This document shows positions 23,201 through 38,200 of a stretch of DNA of 64,000 nt, in pieces. A program made the position numbers and the translations under genes. Below the pieces are notes generated by a model, which searched no databases, was not told the DNA's origin, and saw only the letters and a program-made list of their open reading frames with translations. This stretch comes from Ascidia mentula (lineage: Eukaryota; Chordata; Ascidiacea; Phlebobranchia; Ascidiidae): NCBI GenBank assembly GCA_947561715.1, contig OX387198.1, positions 10,726,001-10,790,000 of the forward strand, in the 5' to 3' direction. Numbering within the stretch: the first letter of the stretch is position 1; each line of letters begins with the position of its first letter.

Positions 23201-26200
23201 ACTTAAATAACATTGATATTGAGTTCCGCATTTTTTTGACCATTTTAACGTCTCTTTACTATCACGTGGTGCTGATGACGAAAAAACGTTTCGCATAAAA
23301 TCGACATACTTTTTCGATCTTTAGACAACATGGCGGTGCTCCATATTCCGGAGGAAAACCGATGTGTCGACTTACTTGAACTGAGCGAAAACAGCGGGTT
23401 GCTCGACTTCCACGAACACACGATCAAGCTGTACTGCTCCCTGTGTGCGCTCGGTAACAACAAAGTCGCCCACGTGCTCAGCAGGTAAAAGTATTTCCTT
23501 TATCAGAGCTTTATTTTTTGCCTTTTTGGTTATCTAAATTTTAAAACTCCTCGGTAATTTCGTCAGTTACGTCGACCAGCGCCAGATGATGTACATTGTG
23601 AAGGACTCTTCCCTCGTCGGATCAATGCGAGCGGCTTTTCACGATTTGTTGATAGAAATGCACTTGGCGCCCCACGCTAATGCTTGGTACGTTTTTGCTG
23701 ATGTCCAGTTCATCTCGTGAAAAAAAAAAAACAATTATTAAATTAGCCATTAGTTAATATTTTCCAATCGTGTGATTCGGCTTCTCGAATTTATAATATG
23801 TCCGTGTAGTTTTGAATGAAACTAAATAGCGCTACTAAAACGATTTACGCATACCATATTGATATGGTTTGTATTGCAGTTAATTAAATAAAAATGTTGC
23901 GATTGCATTCAGGCGCAATACTCAGAACGAATACATTTTCCCGTTGAACGACTTGACGCGATCTGTGGGTTTGTTTGATGGACCGGGTTCTTACACACCT
24001 GGTTTGCCAGGAGTGGGACTCGCGTCCTCGCTACGCCCGCGAAGACATTGGTCGGCTACAGATTTTGTAACGAAGTAAGTTTTCGGGCAGTTGTTGTCCT
24101 TTGAAATCAGAAGCAGGTCTTTAGATAACGGGTGCGTATTCAAGAGCTTTTATACAGTGTAAGGGTAGAATCAACTTTCGACGCTTGTAATTATTACCTA
24201 CAATAGGTTAACAACACGAAGTAATACCTCATTTCACTCTGTGGTTTTCGTTTATTTTGGGCGTTTACGGAAAACACCTGCTGTATGTTTACTGTTGTTT
24301 TACTTGAGGTTAAAAACAAGTTATCAATCACGCAATTTGCACGAGGAAAATGGTTTGAACTCCTGTGCTGCTTCTAATATCCAGCTATGCCATATGCTTA
24401 TATATAAGTAATCGAACAGTAAACCTTTCCCCGACACCATTAGCTTTCGAACGATATGCCAGTCTGACAGGGACAGTCGAATTACATCTGAAAGACCACA
24501 GGCAGTAATGTCTTTTTGTCTGTTTTGGCGTTAATGTGAAGGGGGGATGTTTTGGCAAACAAAAAGCAATAACAGAAACTTTTTCCAACCTCGCAGTTGG
24601 GATGATGCTTATATCAGACCAGTGGAGGTACCTGAGTTTCCGTTGGACGGACTCCGTCGACACGTCATCACCCAGTTGGAAGACGCAGTGACGTCAACTC
24701 ACCTTAAGTACAAGGAGGTGATGGGAGATGCACAGGAGCATTTGTTTGTGTGAGTGAATATCTTGACATTCATTGAGGAAAATTGTGCGATAACATTACG
24801 TTTTTTACAATACGCGATATAGAAGTTCGTTTAGTGACAATACCAGAAAAAGAAGTTATTTTGTAAATAAAAGTAAATTCAACCTGTTTTGCTTAAACAT
24901 GTGGGTCCGATAGTTTTCCTTAGAATAGTGATTAAATTAAACTTTCTTGCGCTCCTCCACGACAGGCCTTTGCTGCGACTAACGGTCACACTTCTTGCAA
25001 TGGGGGTTCTTGAAGACAACGATGTGAAACGAATATTGGTGATGCTCGAGCCCGAGTACTTTGGAAGTCTCGTGACTGACCTGGAAGGACTTGAAGGTTC
25101 GCATATACGTCATCAAATATATCGTTACGTAAGGTTTTGTTTACGATTTGAAGTTTTTTAGATTTGAAATCGTCGGTTGGCTGCGGCTTGCTGCGCATGA
25201 GTCTTGTAGAACCAGTAAAGCTGGAAGCTTGCCGCCTCCTGCACTATCTCAATGATCTGCAGTTGCGCCACCGCGTGGAAGCTCTTGTTTCGTTTTCGAC
25301 TATTGTCGTTTCTAAAATGCAACAGGTAAGCGGTCTTGTGTGTTATATTCATATCATAAGTGTTACATGCTGTCGCTTGACAAGGCAGGATCGCCCCACT
25401 GCGCAGATTCTTTATACTTGGCGATCTCAGCTCTCGTATATTTCGGTCATAAGGTTCTTTCATCGCAGCCAAGGCTGGAAAACCTCATGATATTCACGTC
25501 AATGCATGTGTATCTACTCGAGCTTTGTTTTAGACCAACCTTTTTGCGTTTGTAGGATCAGCGAAATCGCTATCAGTCGGTCATGGAAGCCCTCAATATG
25601 TCAGCGGCCATGACAGCCAAAATGACCAAGGAGTTCAGGTCTCCACCCAACGACCAGATGACGTTATTGCTGAGGTGGGAAAAGTTTATCTGCATGTGTA
25701 TATTTTGTATGTTCCCGGCTCTTGTTACAAAAGTAGGCAACTGTCAGTCATTAATTACTAATTCCGTTGGTAGGCTTCTCTATTTGTTTGTAATTCTTTA
25801 TTTGGTTGGCAAACTGCTGATTGGTGGAAGTTTCTTAGCTAAATAAACGCCGGTTGTTCTTAATAATAAAGACATAAATTTATTAAAACTTTTCCCTTGC
25901 AGTTTTAAGTCAGAAGACAGTGAGAGTGATTGTCCAGTGCCGATCGACATTCGCGACTTCATGTGGAATTTTCACATGGACATGTTACGTCACTGTGGGG
26001 AATATACCGACGAGGAACCCGAAGAAACACTAAAGGTGATTTGATCACCGCAGGGTCGGTTATGACGTAAAAGGAATAGTTGCATACTATTCCAGTTATA
26101 ATTCAAGACTGGAAACGATTTAACTTATAATAAGTTAACGTCACAATTTGGGGATTACACGAAAATGTTTCAAATGTTGGATGTCAGGCCTCAACCCATA

Positions 26201-29200
26201 CCTTGAAACTCACGTTCACCTATTTAATGCTTTATCCATACTTTATTGTTGTAATAAATGGTGTCGTGTAAACGCATGCCACGCTTCATAATTGATAAAC
26301 ACATTCTATAATTTGTTGAATTATTTAATTTAAAAACCTCAATAAAAAAAATTTTTTATCCGCGCTAAACTTTTTTTAGAATCCGCACTAAATACGCATT
26401 TATTCTGCTGCACATTTATCCCGACAAACTTTTAGCTTTGCAAAAAATCAAGTTCCCTCTTCTGTTTAGGAATCTTACGCAGCGAGACTCAAATCTCTCG
26501 TCTCCCGTGTCGTAAGAAGGAAAAGACAAACTCTTCAGGATGGGAAAGAGGATAAGGAACGTGATGTACTCACTTCTACCTCTTCTCCTGCTAAAACCTT
26601 TACCTTTCGTGATTTGGTGACGCAAGTCATGGTGAAGTGGGGACAGGAGAAAACCATCGGAGACCCCTTGTTGGTTCGGGAAATCTTTTCTCTTCTTTAT
26701 CGACAGTTTGATGGCATTGGCGAGGTAAGAATGCTTAAAGAAAACACATTAAATTGTGCTTCTTGTGATTGTCTGCCGTTCTATTATGTATCTAATATAG
26801 AATTTTACCGAAATATAAATATACAAAAACAGTGAATCACTCTGTAACTGAAAATAATCAATTGCTGTGTATCGTTGTCCTTCACTGAATGTTTTTCTAT
26901 GGCTTCTCCATTCGAAATGGTAAACAGGTATTGAACCGTTGTCTCGTTTGTTTAAGCTACATCGCTCCTTGAAGAAAGCTTATTGCATTAGCGAGGCGTC
27001 GGCACTGGATACGATGGGTTTGCTTGACGCGTTGTCGAGACTTCGATCTTTGCTCTCTGTCAAACTTGGACGCGAAGAAGAAGCTCTCATCATCAAAGAG
27101 CTCAAGTACGGCAAGGCATTACTTATCTACTTAAAGGACTGCTTCCTTTGAATCAAAACTTTCCACAGCGAAGCATATGACCATAAATGAATTAAGCAAA
27201 CGTTTACAAATTAAATAGCTTTGCCTGAACCATGTATGATAATGTATTTAATATTTTTGTCTGTGTTATTTTGCAGTAAGATCATGAACAACAAGGTGTT
27301 CTACCAACATCCCAACTTGATGAGAGTTCTTTGTATGCATGAGACGGTGATGGAGGTAATGGTGAGCGTCCTCGGAGAAGGCGACGATGACGAAATGAAC
27401 GGTAAGTGGAAATGATTTCTCTGGTTCTGCAAAACCTGCAATCACTATCTCAGTTTGCTGCATAAATCTTGATGCACTGATGCACATGATTTATCATTTT
27501 GCAACATGCCGCAATGCACTACACATACTAGCTGTAGAGCTGAAATATTTCACACGAAAAACCATATAACGGTAAATCTGTTTAGGCCAGGAAGTGCATT
27601 TTCCTCGAATGGTGGCGGCGTGTTGTCGTTTCCTGTGCTATTTCTGTCGCATCAGTCGAATGAACCAAGGAGCAATGTTCGACAATATTAAATTTCTCCT
27701 TGAACACGGCTCCGTTGGCCTGGGTAAGTGTCACAGCTCATAGATGCACAGCTTAGATGTTAAAAACATTGTATTTTTGTAGCTTCGCCATCCATGCGTG
27801 GTTCGACACCTCTTGATGTGGCGGCGGCTTCGGTGATGGACAATAACGAACTCGCGCTTGCTTTGCGTGAATCTGATCTTGAAAAGGTTTACAAATGTTT
27901 GGATTGTTGTCGTATTTTTCAATTATATGTACTAAAATTTTTGCCATACTGCTTTAGTTTGTTTCTGTTTAAACGTTATACAACTTCTATAGAGTGTGCT
28001 TCATTGTGCATTATCTTGTTTTCTTTCGACATCAAAGCTTAGAAACAGTATATTCCTTCAAATTTTACGGACTCGTTAACTGATCAACTTTGGTTTATTT
28101 ACAAACAGTGATGAAACCATTACATTTAGCTCGTTGAAAACTTGGCCAACTGTGGATTGCAAAGTTCCACGATTCTGCTGAGGAAGGGTTATCCCGATCT
28201 TGGATGGAATCCAGTTGAGGGAGAAAGGTATCTCGATTTCCTTAAACACGCCGTCTTTGTGAATGGTAAGAGCAAGTTCGTCTGTGCGAACAAACCAAAT
28301 CCAAAACTGGAATTTTCGTGTATTTTTCAGGTGAAAGTGTGGAGGAAAACGCCAATCTCGTGGTCCGTCAGTTGATCAGACGACCGGAGTGCTTCAGTCC
28401 CAGTTTGCGAGGTGAAGGCGGTCAGGGATTGCTCTCTGCCGTTACAGAGGCCCTTCAGATATGCCGTGATCCTTTGCGTGATTGTCCTGACCCGGCCTTT
28501 ATGCACCACCAGTAAGTCGATTCTTGCCAGTTTGAAACAATAGTTTACAGCCTAATTTAGTCCGATGGGTTGTTTTGAAACAACCTCGTATTTAAATCAA
28601 CCTTACCTTTGTAATGCTTATGTTGGTGTTGTTCTTATGTCAGCAGACGATATTTGTGGTAATTAATTCAAACCACAATCCAAAATCAAAATTTTTCTGA
28701 AACTTTGTTTAAAGGTATTTGGATGAAGAAGATGAGGAGGATGAAGAAATACACATGGGATTCTCAATTCTAGCTTTCTACTCGGCCCTAATTGATTTGC
28801 TGGGAAGATGTGCTCCTGAGCAAAATCTCATCGAACAGGTGACACTCTCTTTGTTTTGTGCTATCATTGACCCTAAAGCTTGTGTCTGATTAAAATCTTA
28901 TCATTATCATTTAGGTCAGCATTTGTATTTTTTGTGCAACAATTCAACCACGCGGATAAACGATACACCCAAAAATTAAAGTAACATGGGCACCGATAAA
29001 AGCATGAATGTTATCGAGTCAGGCCTTACATGTTTGCTCTTTTTCACCAGGGAAAAAGTGAAGCAATTCGCATTCGCAGCATCTTGAGGAGTCTCGTTCC
29101 TCTCGAGGACCTGATCGGCGTTATCAGTCTGTCTTTTGATCTTCCCCGACTGGAAAGAGGTAAAAACCTTTTCAAATGTTCACCCGTTCAAACACGAAGC

Positions 29201-32200
29201 ATTCTTTTTTCGATCACCTTCTATGTTGAACATAATAACAGAAGGATCAAGTCACATCCGACAACCCGATCTTTCGGCTTGCTTCGTTCCTGATCACAAG
29301 GCGGCGATGATTCTCTTCCTGCAACGTGTTTACGGAATCGACTCTCCCCAACTTCTGATAAGAATCCTGGAGGTTGGCTTGCTTCCTGACATGAAGGCGG
29401 CTGCCCAACTTGACACGGTTTGTAGTTTTTGGGAATAATCAAAACAACCCAAACAGCAAAATAAAGATTATTAAAACGATAAAACACGTTTACAATACGT
29501 CATTTTTACTGAATCGGAAAGCAATTTGTATATGAAACGGGATTTTTAAACTGAATATATTTACGTCATTAATCATATTTATATTCTAAGTTAATGGTTT
29601 TAATCTTAAGCAGATAATTTTTGATACTTTTCGTATTGTATTGACAAAATTCTTTGCGAAACGCCCATGTATCCAAAAACATGGAGGAAACAATAATCCA
29701 AAATATTAAACAACTTCTTTCCCTTCACATAACACAAACGTTCTTTCTTTAGCCTGCTCTTCATTCCTCCAACATGGCTCTTGCATTGAACCGCTACATG
29801 TGCCACAGCGTCCTCCCACTTATCATACGCCACGTGGAACTTCTCGAAAAGTCTCAGCATCGATTGACGCTCTTGGATCAAGTATTACACACGGTTTATC
29901 GAATGTCGCGCGCACGGGCGCTCACCAAAGCTCAGAAGGAAATGATTAGCGATTGCTTGGTCGCGGTCGCCGGGTGAGTTCGATGTTGATAATTGTTACA
30001 AACCTACGTGAGGTTCCAGTGTGTTCAGCACACATATCAATAGCTCTAATTTGGAAAAAGAACGGTTCTTTAAATAAGCTTTATACATGAAGCATGACGA
30101 CAACCTGTAAAGGCAAAAAATTTTAAATACTTTACTCCTTTTGGAGTCTCAGGAATATAATATTGCAAAATACAATGATGCATTATTATCGCATAGGTTA
30201 CGCCTTTTTAAATATGTAAGCAAAACATTCCCGTAAGTTTGTATTTGGCAAACAACCTTGTTGTGTTTCAGTGTTTTGCGTCCTGCATTGTTACAAGGCC
30301 TCCTTCGCAAGTTGACGTTCGATGTCCCGACTCTCACAGAGGAGACCTACGTTCCAATCAGAGTGAGTATATTAACAAACCTTACATAGGTAAAGGGAAT
30401 AACACCACATTGTATTTGGTTTTGTTTTTGTAGCCAATGTACTTTCTGCGATTCTTAGAGACTATAACATGACGATCATGTATTTGGTGGCGTGGTGTCG
30501 TTGACATTTCACCCCACAAACTATCACGATCTCGTTTTTCAGCTTCTGACTCAGCACTACACGCGTTGTTGGAAGTATTATTATTTGCAAGATGGTTGTG
30601 TGGAGTTTGGTCGGGCAACAGACGAAGAGAAACATCTCACGATGGTTTTGTTCTGGGGAATCTTCGACTCTTTGTCCAAGCGGGTACGATAAAAAAACAT
30701 GCTGTGTTTACAGACTTTCTCGTTGCCTTTTCCTTAGAGTAGGCGTTTCAAGCATACGTTTGATGAGTTTTTTTTTTCAAGCACACCATGTTTTTTCATG
30801 ATTTTCCACTGCGTTTAACAGCTGTAGGTCATGAACAAATTACGTTTTCTACTCAAGCTTATAATGCTTACATTTTTTTCATTTTTATTTATTTCTGAAC
30901 AATTGGCCGTTTGACAGGAGGATGTTGCATCTATACTACCGACGCCCCAATTTAAATTGAACATGATCGAAATATTTATCCTAATTTCGTAAGTTATACC
31001 CAAATTTAGAATCTGTTTCTAAAACATTCGCAGGAATACGAACATGAATTGTTTTCGAAAGTCCTCCCGTGTTTGTGTTCGGTCGGTAACGCTCTTCCTC
31101 CTGACTACGCTCTCTCTCCAGCGATGGAAAAACTCCGTCAGCAATCTTCTCTTGATGCAGATGGGAAATTTAATCCGAAACCCGTCGATACAAAAGGGTA
31201 TTAAACTATGTTGAAGTGTTACATGGAGGGACAGGTCATTTATATTTGGCGATCTCATCTCTCGTATATCGATCACGAGTAGTTGTGGTTTTAGGAAAAG
31301 GGTAATTTTGCCGCAATTTGGCGCTGTTAATAGCTGTACAGGGATTTGGTGGTGTTTCAAATTGTAATGAAATAAACCAATTGAATAAGTATAATATGCA
31401 GTTTATCGGTGCAATGCACAAAAGGAATAAGGTACTTTTTTATTTTAAAATATAAATCACAGAAAAAAATACTGTATTTCTGTATCATATTGTTGCTTAA
31501 ATAAAAGCCACACAAAAACATCGTCATCATTTTGAACAGAATACTTCTTCCTGACAAACTGGAAACATTTGTGAGCAAGTATTCAGAGCAGTGGCACGAT
31601 ACATGGGCATTGGAGCGTTTTTCAGTTGGTTGGGCGTACGGACCTCAGTATTCGGACCATCTCAAGCAACATCCCCTGCTGAAGCCTTACAGACTTCTCT
31701 CTGACAGGGTAAATGTTGTCCTCAATGATTAATTTTATACATACTCAAATGTGTCGTTCAATTGAAATTAAAAGTAAAGTTTTTGTTAAACTGTGAATCT
31801 TGCAACAACATTTTAAACACAAGCATCAGATAAGTGACTTCGATCGAGTGTAGTAATTTGATGTTTAGCTGTAAATCAACTTCATCGAATCGCATTATCA
31901 TAAATCGTCGTCAAACCGACTTTGGTTTAAACTTTTTCCAGGAGAAGGACGTTTATCGACCAACGGTTCGTGAAGGCCTCAAAACCCTCAATGCATGGGG
32001 TTGGTCAATCAGTAAAACAAAGGAAACGACGGAATCGTTTAACCAGGGTCCCACCAAAATACGTTGTTCGTCACAAAGTGCCATGGTAAGAAGTGTTATC
32101 GAGAAAGGATTTTTTTGCCATGTTTAATAAAACATTTAATAGTTTGTGAGTTAGTTGGACTTTCCGGTGTGGTAGGCAAAAATGTACTGTGGGAGATCTA

Positions 32201-35200
32201 TCCTAATAAATATTTCTGCAAGATGGCATTTACGTTATTATTTCTATTGACACCAGTAATAAATATAACGGTGTCCTCAAGATGGTTTCAATTTCCCAAA
32301 CGTTACACTTTTAAATATTTTCGCTCAGAATTTGAGTGATTCCCCTCACGGTTATTCCCCGCGTCCCTACGACCTCAGCGGCGTCTCGCTAAGTCGGGAA
32401 ATGGCGACCACCGCCGAGATGCTGGCCGAAAATTTCCATTTAGCTTGGGCGAAAAAGAAGATCGGCGAGCTCGAGGCGAAGGCGGCCGCCGCGCAGGCAT
32501 CCGGGCAACCAAGTCCGGCCAACACACTCAACACAAACCCAATGCTCGTACCTTACGATAGGCTGACCGCGAAGGAAAAGGAAAGAGACAGAAGCAAGGC
32601 ATATGACATGCTTAAGTTTCTTCAGGTAAAAAGGGGCATTTAGATATTATATTGTATAAACAAGAGAAAACGTCATGAAATGACTCCAGTTATCAGTGCA
32701 GGTTGGTGTCGACAGATAGATCGGTCTTTTTTTCTGTATTAATATTCCGGAAACCCCAAAAAGAGTAACAGACGATTAGCGTCATAGTGAATGAATTCTC
32801 GAATTTTTTTTTATCCATTATTAACAGTTTGTCGTAAATGTGTGTTTGTTTTAACAGTTCCAGAATTACATGTTGAACAAGGAAGAGAAGGACGAAACGG
32901 AGTTAAAATCATCGGTTGAGAAACGCTTTTCTTCCATGCTGCTCACGCGATTACTAGGATACGTTGACGAAGTATTAGAATTGTTTCATGTCAACAAAAC
33001 GTTTAAATAAGGCACAAAAGAAGTCTGACCGATTTGCAATTAAAAAAACATGTTCGCGTTGTTTTTCTTCACATGATGAGTTGAAAATCGATGCCTAGTG
33101 ATAAGTTTTGCCAATACCAAATCCTTACATTATTTTACATGAGGCATATATCAATGTGTTCTTGTAGCATTGGAAATACGTCATACGCGTTAAAATATTT
33201 TTGTATTAAATGCTGTCGTACTCAGGCATCCAAGTACATCACCTCTATGCTTCAAGCAATAGATGCCACAAAACAACGTCAACAGGAATCTATCATTATG
33301 GGATCAATTCCTTTACCACTCGGCTTACATGAAATCACTCCATCCGATGGCATCAAATTTTTTGCCAAGGTTTGTCGGAAACGCTTGTCAAAAACCTATT
33401 GCACCTCCTGACTTTTCTCCTATCTTTTTCTTACCGTGAATGTACTTAAGATACGGTATGGTATAAGACACGCCCATGCTACAGATTACTTTACATCCAC
33501 ATAAGTCATGTACAACCTTACCATTTCCTTGGTGCATGACAGGTTGCCATGCCGTTCATGGACTCCTATTTCAAGACCCAACAGATCTATTACGTAACAG
33601 TCGCCGGTCGTGGTGATGAGGGAATGTCCTTCGCTTCAAATAAGGAAAAGGAGTCTGTAACAACGTAAACAATGCTCGTTTTAACTCTCTACGTTTTCAC
33701 AAAACTTTTCAACAAGTAACGTTTGTTTTTATTGTAGGTTGTTCTGCAAGATGGCGCTGCTGATTCGTCAGCGAACGTCCTTTTTCGGTAACTCGTTTTA
33801 ATACATTTGTTGTGTTTAATAGTGAAATGCACAGAAATGATTTAAAGGAAAATTTTTTTTTTAGGTGTCGACGCTCATGTCGCCATCAGTTGTGTGAAGG
33901 TGTTGGCGGAATGTATCGACGCGTCGTAAGTGTTCTTGTGTTTGACAGTTCACTGGTTAATGCGTCATAAGTTGTCATTAATTTCCCAAGTTGTTGCTAA
34001 CCATCATAGAATGTAATTTGTGTCATTACTGACAGTATACGACCATAACCATTATAGATAAGCGTAATCTTTTATGACGGAGATGGAAAAACGTTCATAT
34101 CACTTGGTAAATGCGCCTTTGACGGTATAGTTGACTGCGCTCTCAACTTTTCAGGACGGTATCCAAATCTTGCCCAGAGCATGTCAAGCAATCACTTACA
34201 ACGTTCTTCAATAACGCAGCGGAAGACCTCAAGAAAATGCTGAAATACATTAAAAGGTACAAATGTAAAGAACAGCAACATAACGACTAAGATAAAACAA
34301 CATGGAATTTATAAGTCCAATTATGAAGAGTTTTTCGTATTAATATATTACACATAACACAATAGCACAAATATGTGTTTAGCGGGAGAATGGATCGCTT
34401 GCAGAAGATGATGGTGGGCGCCCAGAATACAAGTTATGTCACGCACTGCTTGCTGCCCGTACTTACAACTCTCTATCGCCATCTCGGGTCGTACAAATTT
34501 GGACAGGATCTTCTGTGTAAGTTAACACGCCTTCAGACTTATTCTTTGTTGTTTTGACCTCATTCAAAGACGTCATATAGGATAATTTCACTTGTGTTTT
34601 AGGATCTTTATTTCTTAGTTTATCGTTTATACCTTGCAGTGGATGAGATACAAGTTGCTTGCTACAAAATCCTTAACGGGCTGTACAGTCTCGGTACAGG
34701 CAAAGAAGATTTTGTCGAACGGTAGGAGCTTGCTTTTTTCTGGAAAAACCAGACAAAAAATAACTAAACCATTTTACCACAGTTTACAGGAAAAGGGAAG
34801 TCGAAGGCTCTCACTCAAGCGGGTGTCAAGCATATTTGAAACGTGAGCATAAACAATTATAAAGTGGTTCATGTTCTCGATGTTTCACAGTTTAAATTCA
34901 CGACTGTTTCTTCAGTCACCGATCGCAAGTTGGAGAGTGTCTGGCTGCTTTCGCGAGCGCCTTTCCTGTCTCATTTCTAGAGCCTCGCCTCAACAAGTTC
35001 AACGCCTACTCAATCTACAACATACTCAGCATCAAGGATAGAAAAAGTAATACATTGTTTTCGTGCGCTTACTACACCACACACTAAATGCCAACACAAG
35101 TACAAATATGGGTATTCTTGTTATATTAAAATATGTTTGTCAAACTATCAATTAATTTATTACATTTAACTTGAATTACAAAAAGAAACAGAGTTTTTCT

Positions 35201-38200
35201 TGTAGTGTTGGGCTTGCCTTCAAAACTGGAACACTTGACTCCGCGTCTCCCTACTTTGAAAATCCTGCTTGACGACATCGGCCGACTTGCGGAATCTGGC
35301 GCAAAATACGACGAGGCGCCTGAGATGATTGACATTATTCTTCCAATGATCTGCAGGTGGGTGTAAAATCACACAATGTGAAATTTCCTTGCCAACTCAC
35401 GGAATAAATGATTGCTGGTATCTGGCGCAATACAAACGTTCAATCTTCTCCAGTTATTTGACCCAATGGTTGGAGCAAGGCATTGATTACATTCATCTCA
35501 ATGCGAAAAACAACTCTCAAAGTCCGACAGAAACTGATTCGGCTGCTCCTGGAGGTTGCTCCACCTCCGTAGCACATGAGACGATGAGTGCAGTTTTGAG
35601 GGACGTACTCAGACTTATTCACAACAACTTGGGGTTAGACGAAGCTGATTGGATGAGACGAATCGCTGGTATAGAATTTGTCATGAGCTCGTAGTATCAA
35701 TGTATTGATTTTCTTCGTTTGCGTTGTTAGCTACGTAGTTGTGAGATTTTGGTTAAATTAATGTGTTTTTAAACTCTTGAAACCAGTGTGATCTTGTTTG
35801 TATATCTGCTCGGCGATATTTACTTTCCACACAACATTTACACACATTTCTACTCAGTATACACTCTTCCCATTATGGTTCGCAACGAGAAAGACCTTCT
35901 AACCACTCAATTCCTTCCCATTCTTCACAAGACGCTGAAGAAACTCAGACAAACCCGTGATCTGGAGGAACAGGTACATATCTAATACCAATATGTGGTA
36001 AGACATTGTGTGTCAAGAATACCCATTGTCCATCGCATATGCATAATTTACCGCCTGAAAATATGGCGGCTCATGCAGTCTTAACTGTGTCGTTCTCCCT
36101 CTAGTTGGCGAGTCACCATGGCAACCCGAGCAGCGAGTTGCTTAACATCGTAAGTACCCGGTTATTGTGACAGACAACGAGTTAGCACTTGGGGTTGAAC
36201 TTTGCATGTCTCGGTAAAAAGTTTTAATGGCTTTTTCGAGAACGTTTTGGTTGTTGTCCTGTTTAGAAATCTTTAGAGATTTCTTTGTACGTTTTAGTGC
36301 GAGCACTGTTTTTGCAAAATTACACTTGCTTTGTTTATATTATATTATATATACGTTTAAATATTCTTTCATTTTAATGTTATATGGTTGCCCTTGGTTG
36401 TCCGAGTTGCTTTATTTTTAGTACAACTAAAACTAATCCTTGCTCGGTTTGGTATTTGGAATTGACTGTTGTGTGTATGAACAATTTATTACTGTTCCGT
36501 AAGCTTTTTGGTTTACGTTGAGCGATTCAAGTGTGTTTAATCATTTACGTTGCACCTTAAGGTGAAGTACGAGCAGCGAGTTAATGACGTATCAGATTTG
36601 GAGCTAGTCATGTTGGAGGACTACGGAATCCTAGTCCGCGACCTGTACGCCTACTATCCCTTACTTGTGCGCTTCATTGATCTGAGCAAGTAGGTGCAGT
36701 GTATGGTATTTAGTACTAAAATGGTGTTTAAATGCATGCACAAAGGTGGTGTTACTTGTCTTGTAACTTTTTAGGTCAAGCTGGATTGCAGAGAAGAATG
36801 AGGCAGCAGTTGAATTGTTTCAACTTGTTTCAGAAATCTTCGTTATTTGGTCCAAGTCGCTGGTAAGTGTTAGTCGTTTTCTTGCAAAAAAAACATGCTA
36901 TCTGGCGCGATCCTGATCCCTCTTCTTCTGAGGGCGTTGGCATTGCTTGTGCAGAATAGTGGAGTTGTTTTTGCTTCTAGAACTTTCGTCGCGAAGAGCA
37001 GAACTTCGTCATCCAGAATCAGATCGACAATATGTCAGTCCTTACAGCTGACAAAAGTGCGGCACCCAATGCTGCAGGGTTGTTGGTATGCGAAACCGTC
37101 GACTTTTTACAAGAAATATTCCGATTTTTGTACGATGAAACAAACCTTTCCAAGCTTTTAAACTGTTTTCTGCAAAGCTTTTGTGAATATAATGTTTCTT
37201 GTAATAATTTTTGGGTTAATTTTGCAGTCCTTGTCCATGGTAATACAACTCTTTTGATTGACTGCAACAGGCCAGTCGCCGATTAGTGAAAAAGCGAGGG
37301 GACCGTTATTCCGTATCGACATCGCTCATCGTGGTTTGCGTGAAACGCCTCCTGCCTGTTGGACTGAACGTGGGTTTGGCGGGAGACCACAAGCTGGTGC
37401 ATGAAGCCAAGGGAAAGTTCCACAAGCGCGAGTCGGACGAAGACATTCGCGAGTTTCTACTGAATAATCTCGTCACGGAATCGCCCGTGTCTGTACGTAT
37501 GTAAATAGACGGGTTGGTTAAAACGGTTGATCGGAAAAGTTTGCAGGAGCAAAATCGGTTTCTCGTGCAATTAATTAGCTGTATTAAACACATGGGGAAG
37601 TAGTGCGCACTGCAGTTCTTTTTAAAGCTGTCTATGGCCACTGAAGTTCCGCAATGTCCTTTTTTCCTTCACTAAATGTATGACTAGCTTCTTAAACGTA
37701 CCAGAATCTGGTCCTCGATTACCCATCTCATACCAACGACACAGTTTTACTATCAAGTTAGGTGTAATAGTTTTATGAAGTATTCAGGTAATAATCATAT
37801 CCTTTACAAACACAGATTATAGTATAAATGTGTCTTGGTAGAATTTCTAAACGTTTTTCTCTGAAAGGATTCTGCAAAGGAATCCGAATCCGAAGAACTC
37901 CGAGAGCTCATCGCAAAGCGAGTTGACTGGCTTTTGGAAATATCTCGTGTTCAGTACCATTTGTACATGGTAAGTCCGCTACAAACGGTCTTTTAAAACA
38001 ATAAGTTCTTTCATTATTACCCCGAGTATGTGTATTAAAGGTTGAGCATCCATCCAAGTCCAGAAGAGCAGTTTGGAGAAAACTGATGTCCAAACAAAGG
38101 AAGCGAGCGGTGGTCTCATGTTTCAGAATGGTTCCTCTTTATAATTTACCCACGTTAGTAGTTCTGTTCCTTTGTGAATTAATTAAGAACTAACACAGAC

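Noticed and set aside
23272-23290. CTGATGACGAAAAAACG resembling a hammerhead core
   Set aside because: No stem II between CTGATGA and GAAA and no pairing flanks.
26928-26956. First AG (26926-26927) as the acceptor for RyR exon 48
   Set aside because: It would put the exon out of frame with exon 47. The AG at 26955-26956 keeps frame and gives [10 protein letters not shown], aligning with vertebrate GLVRALPKTY.
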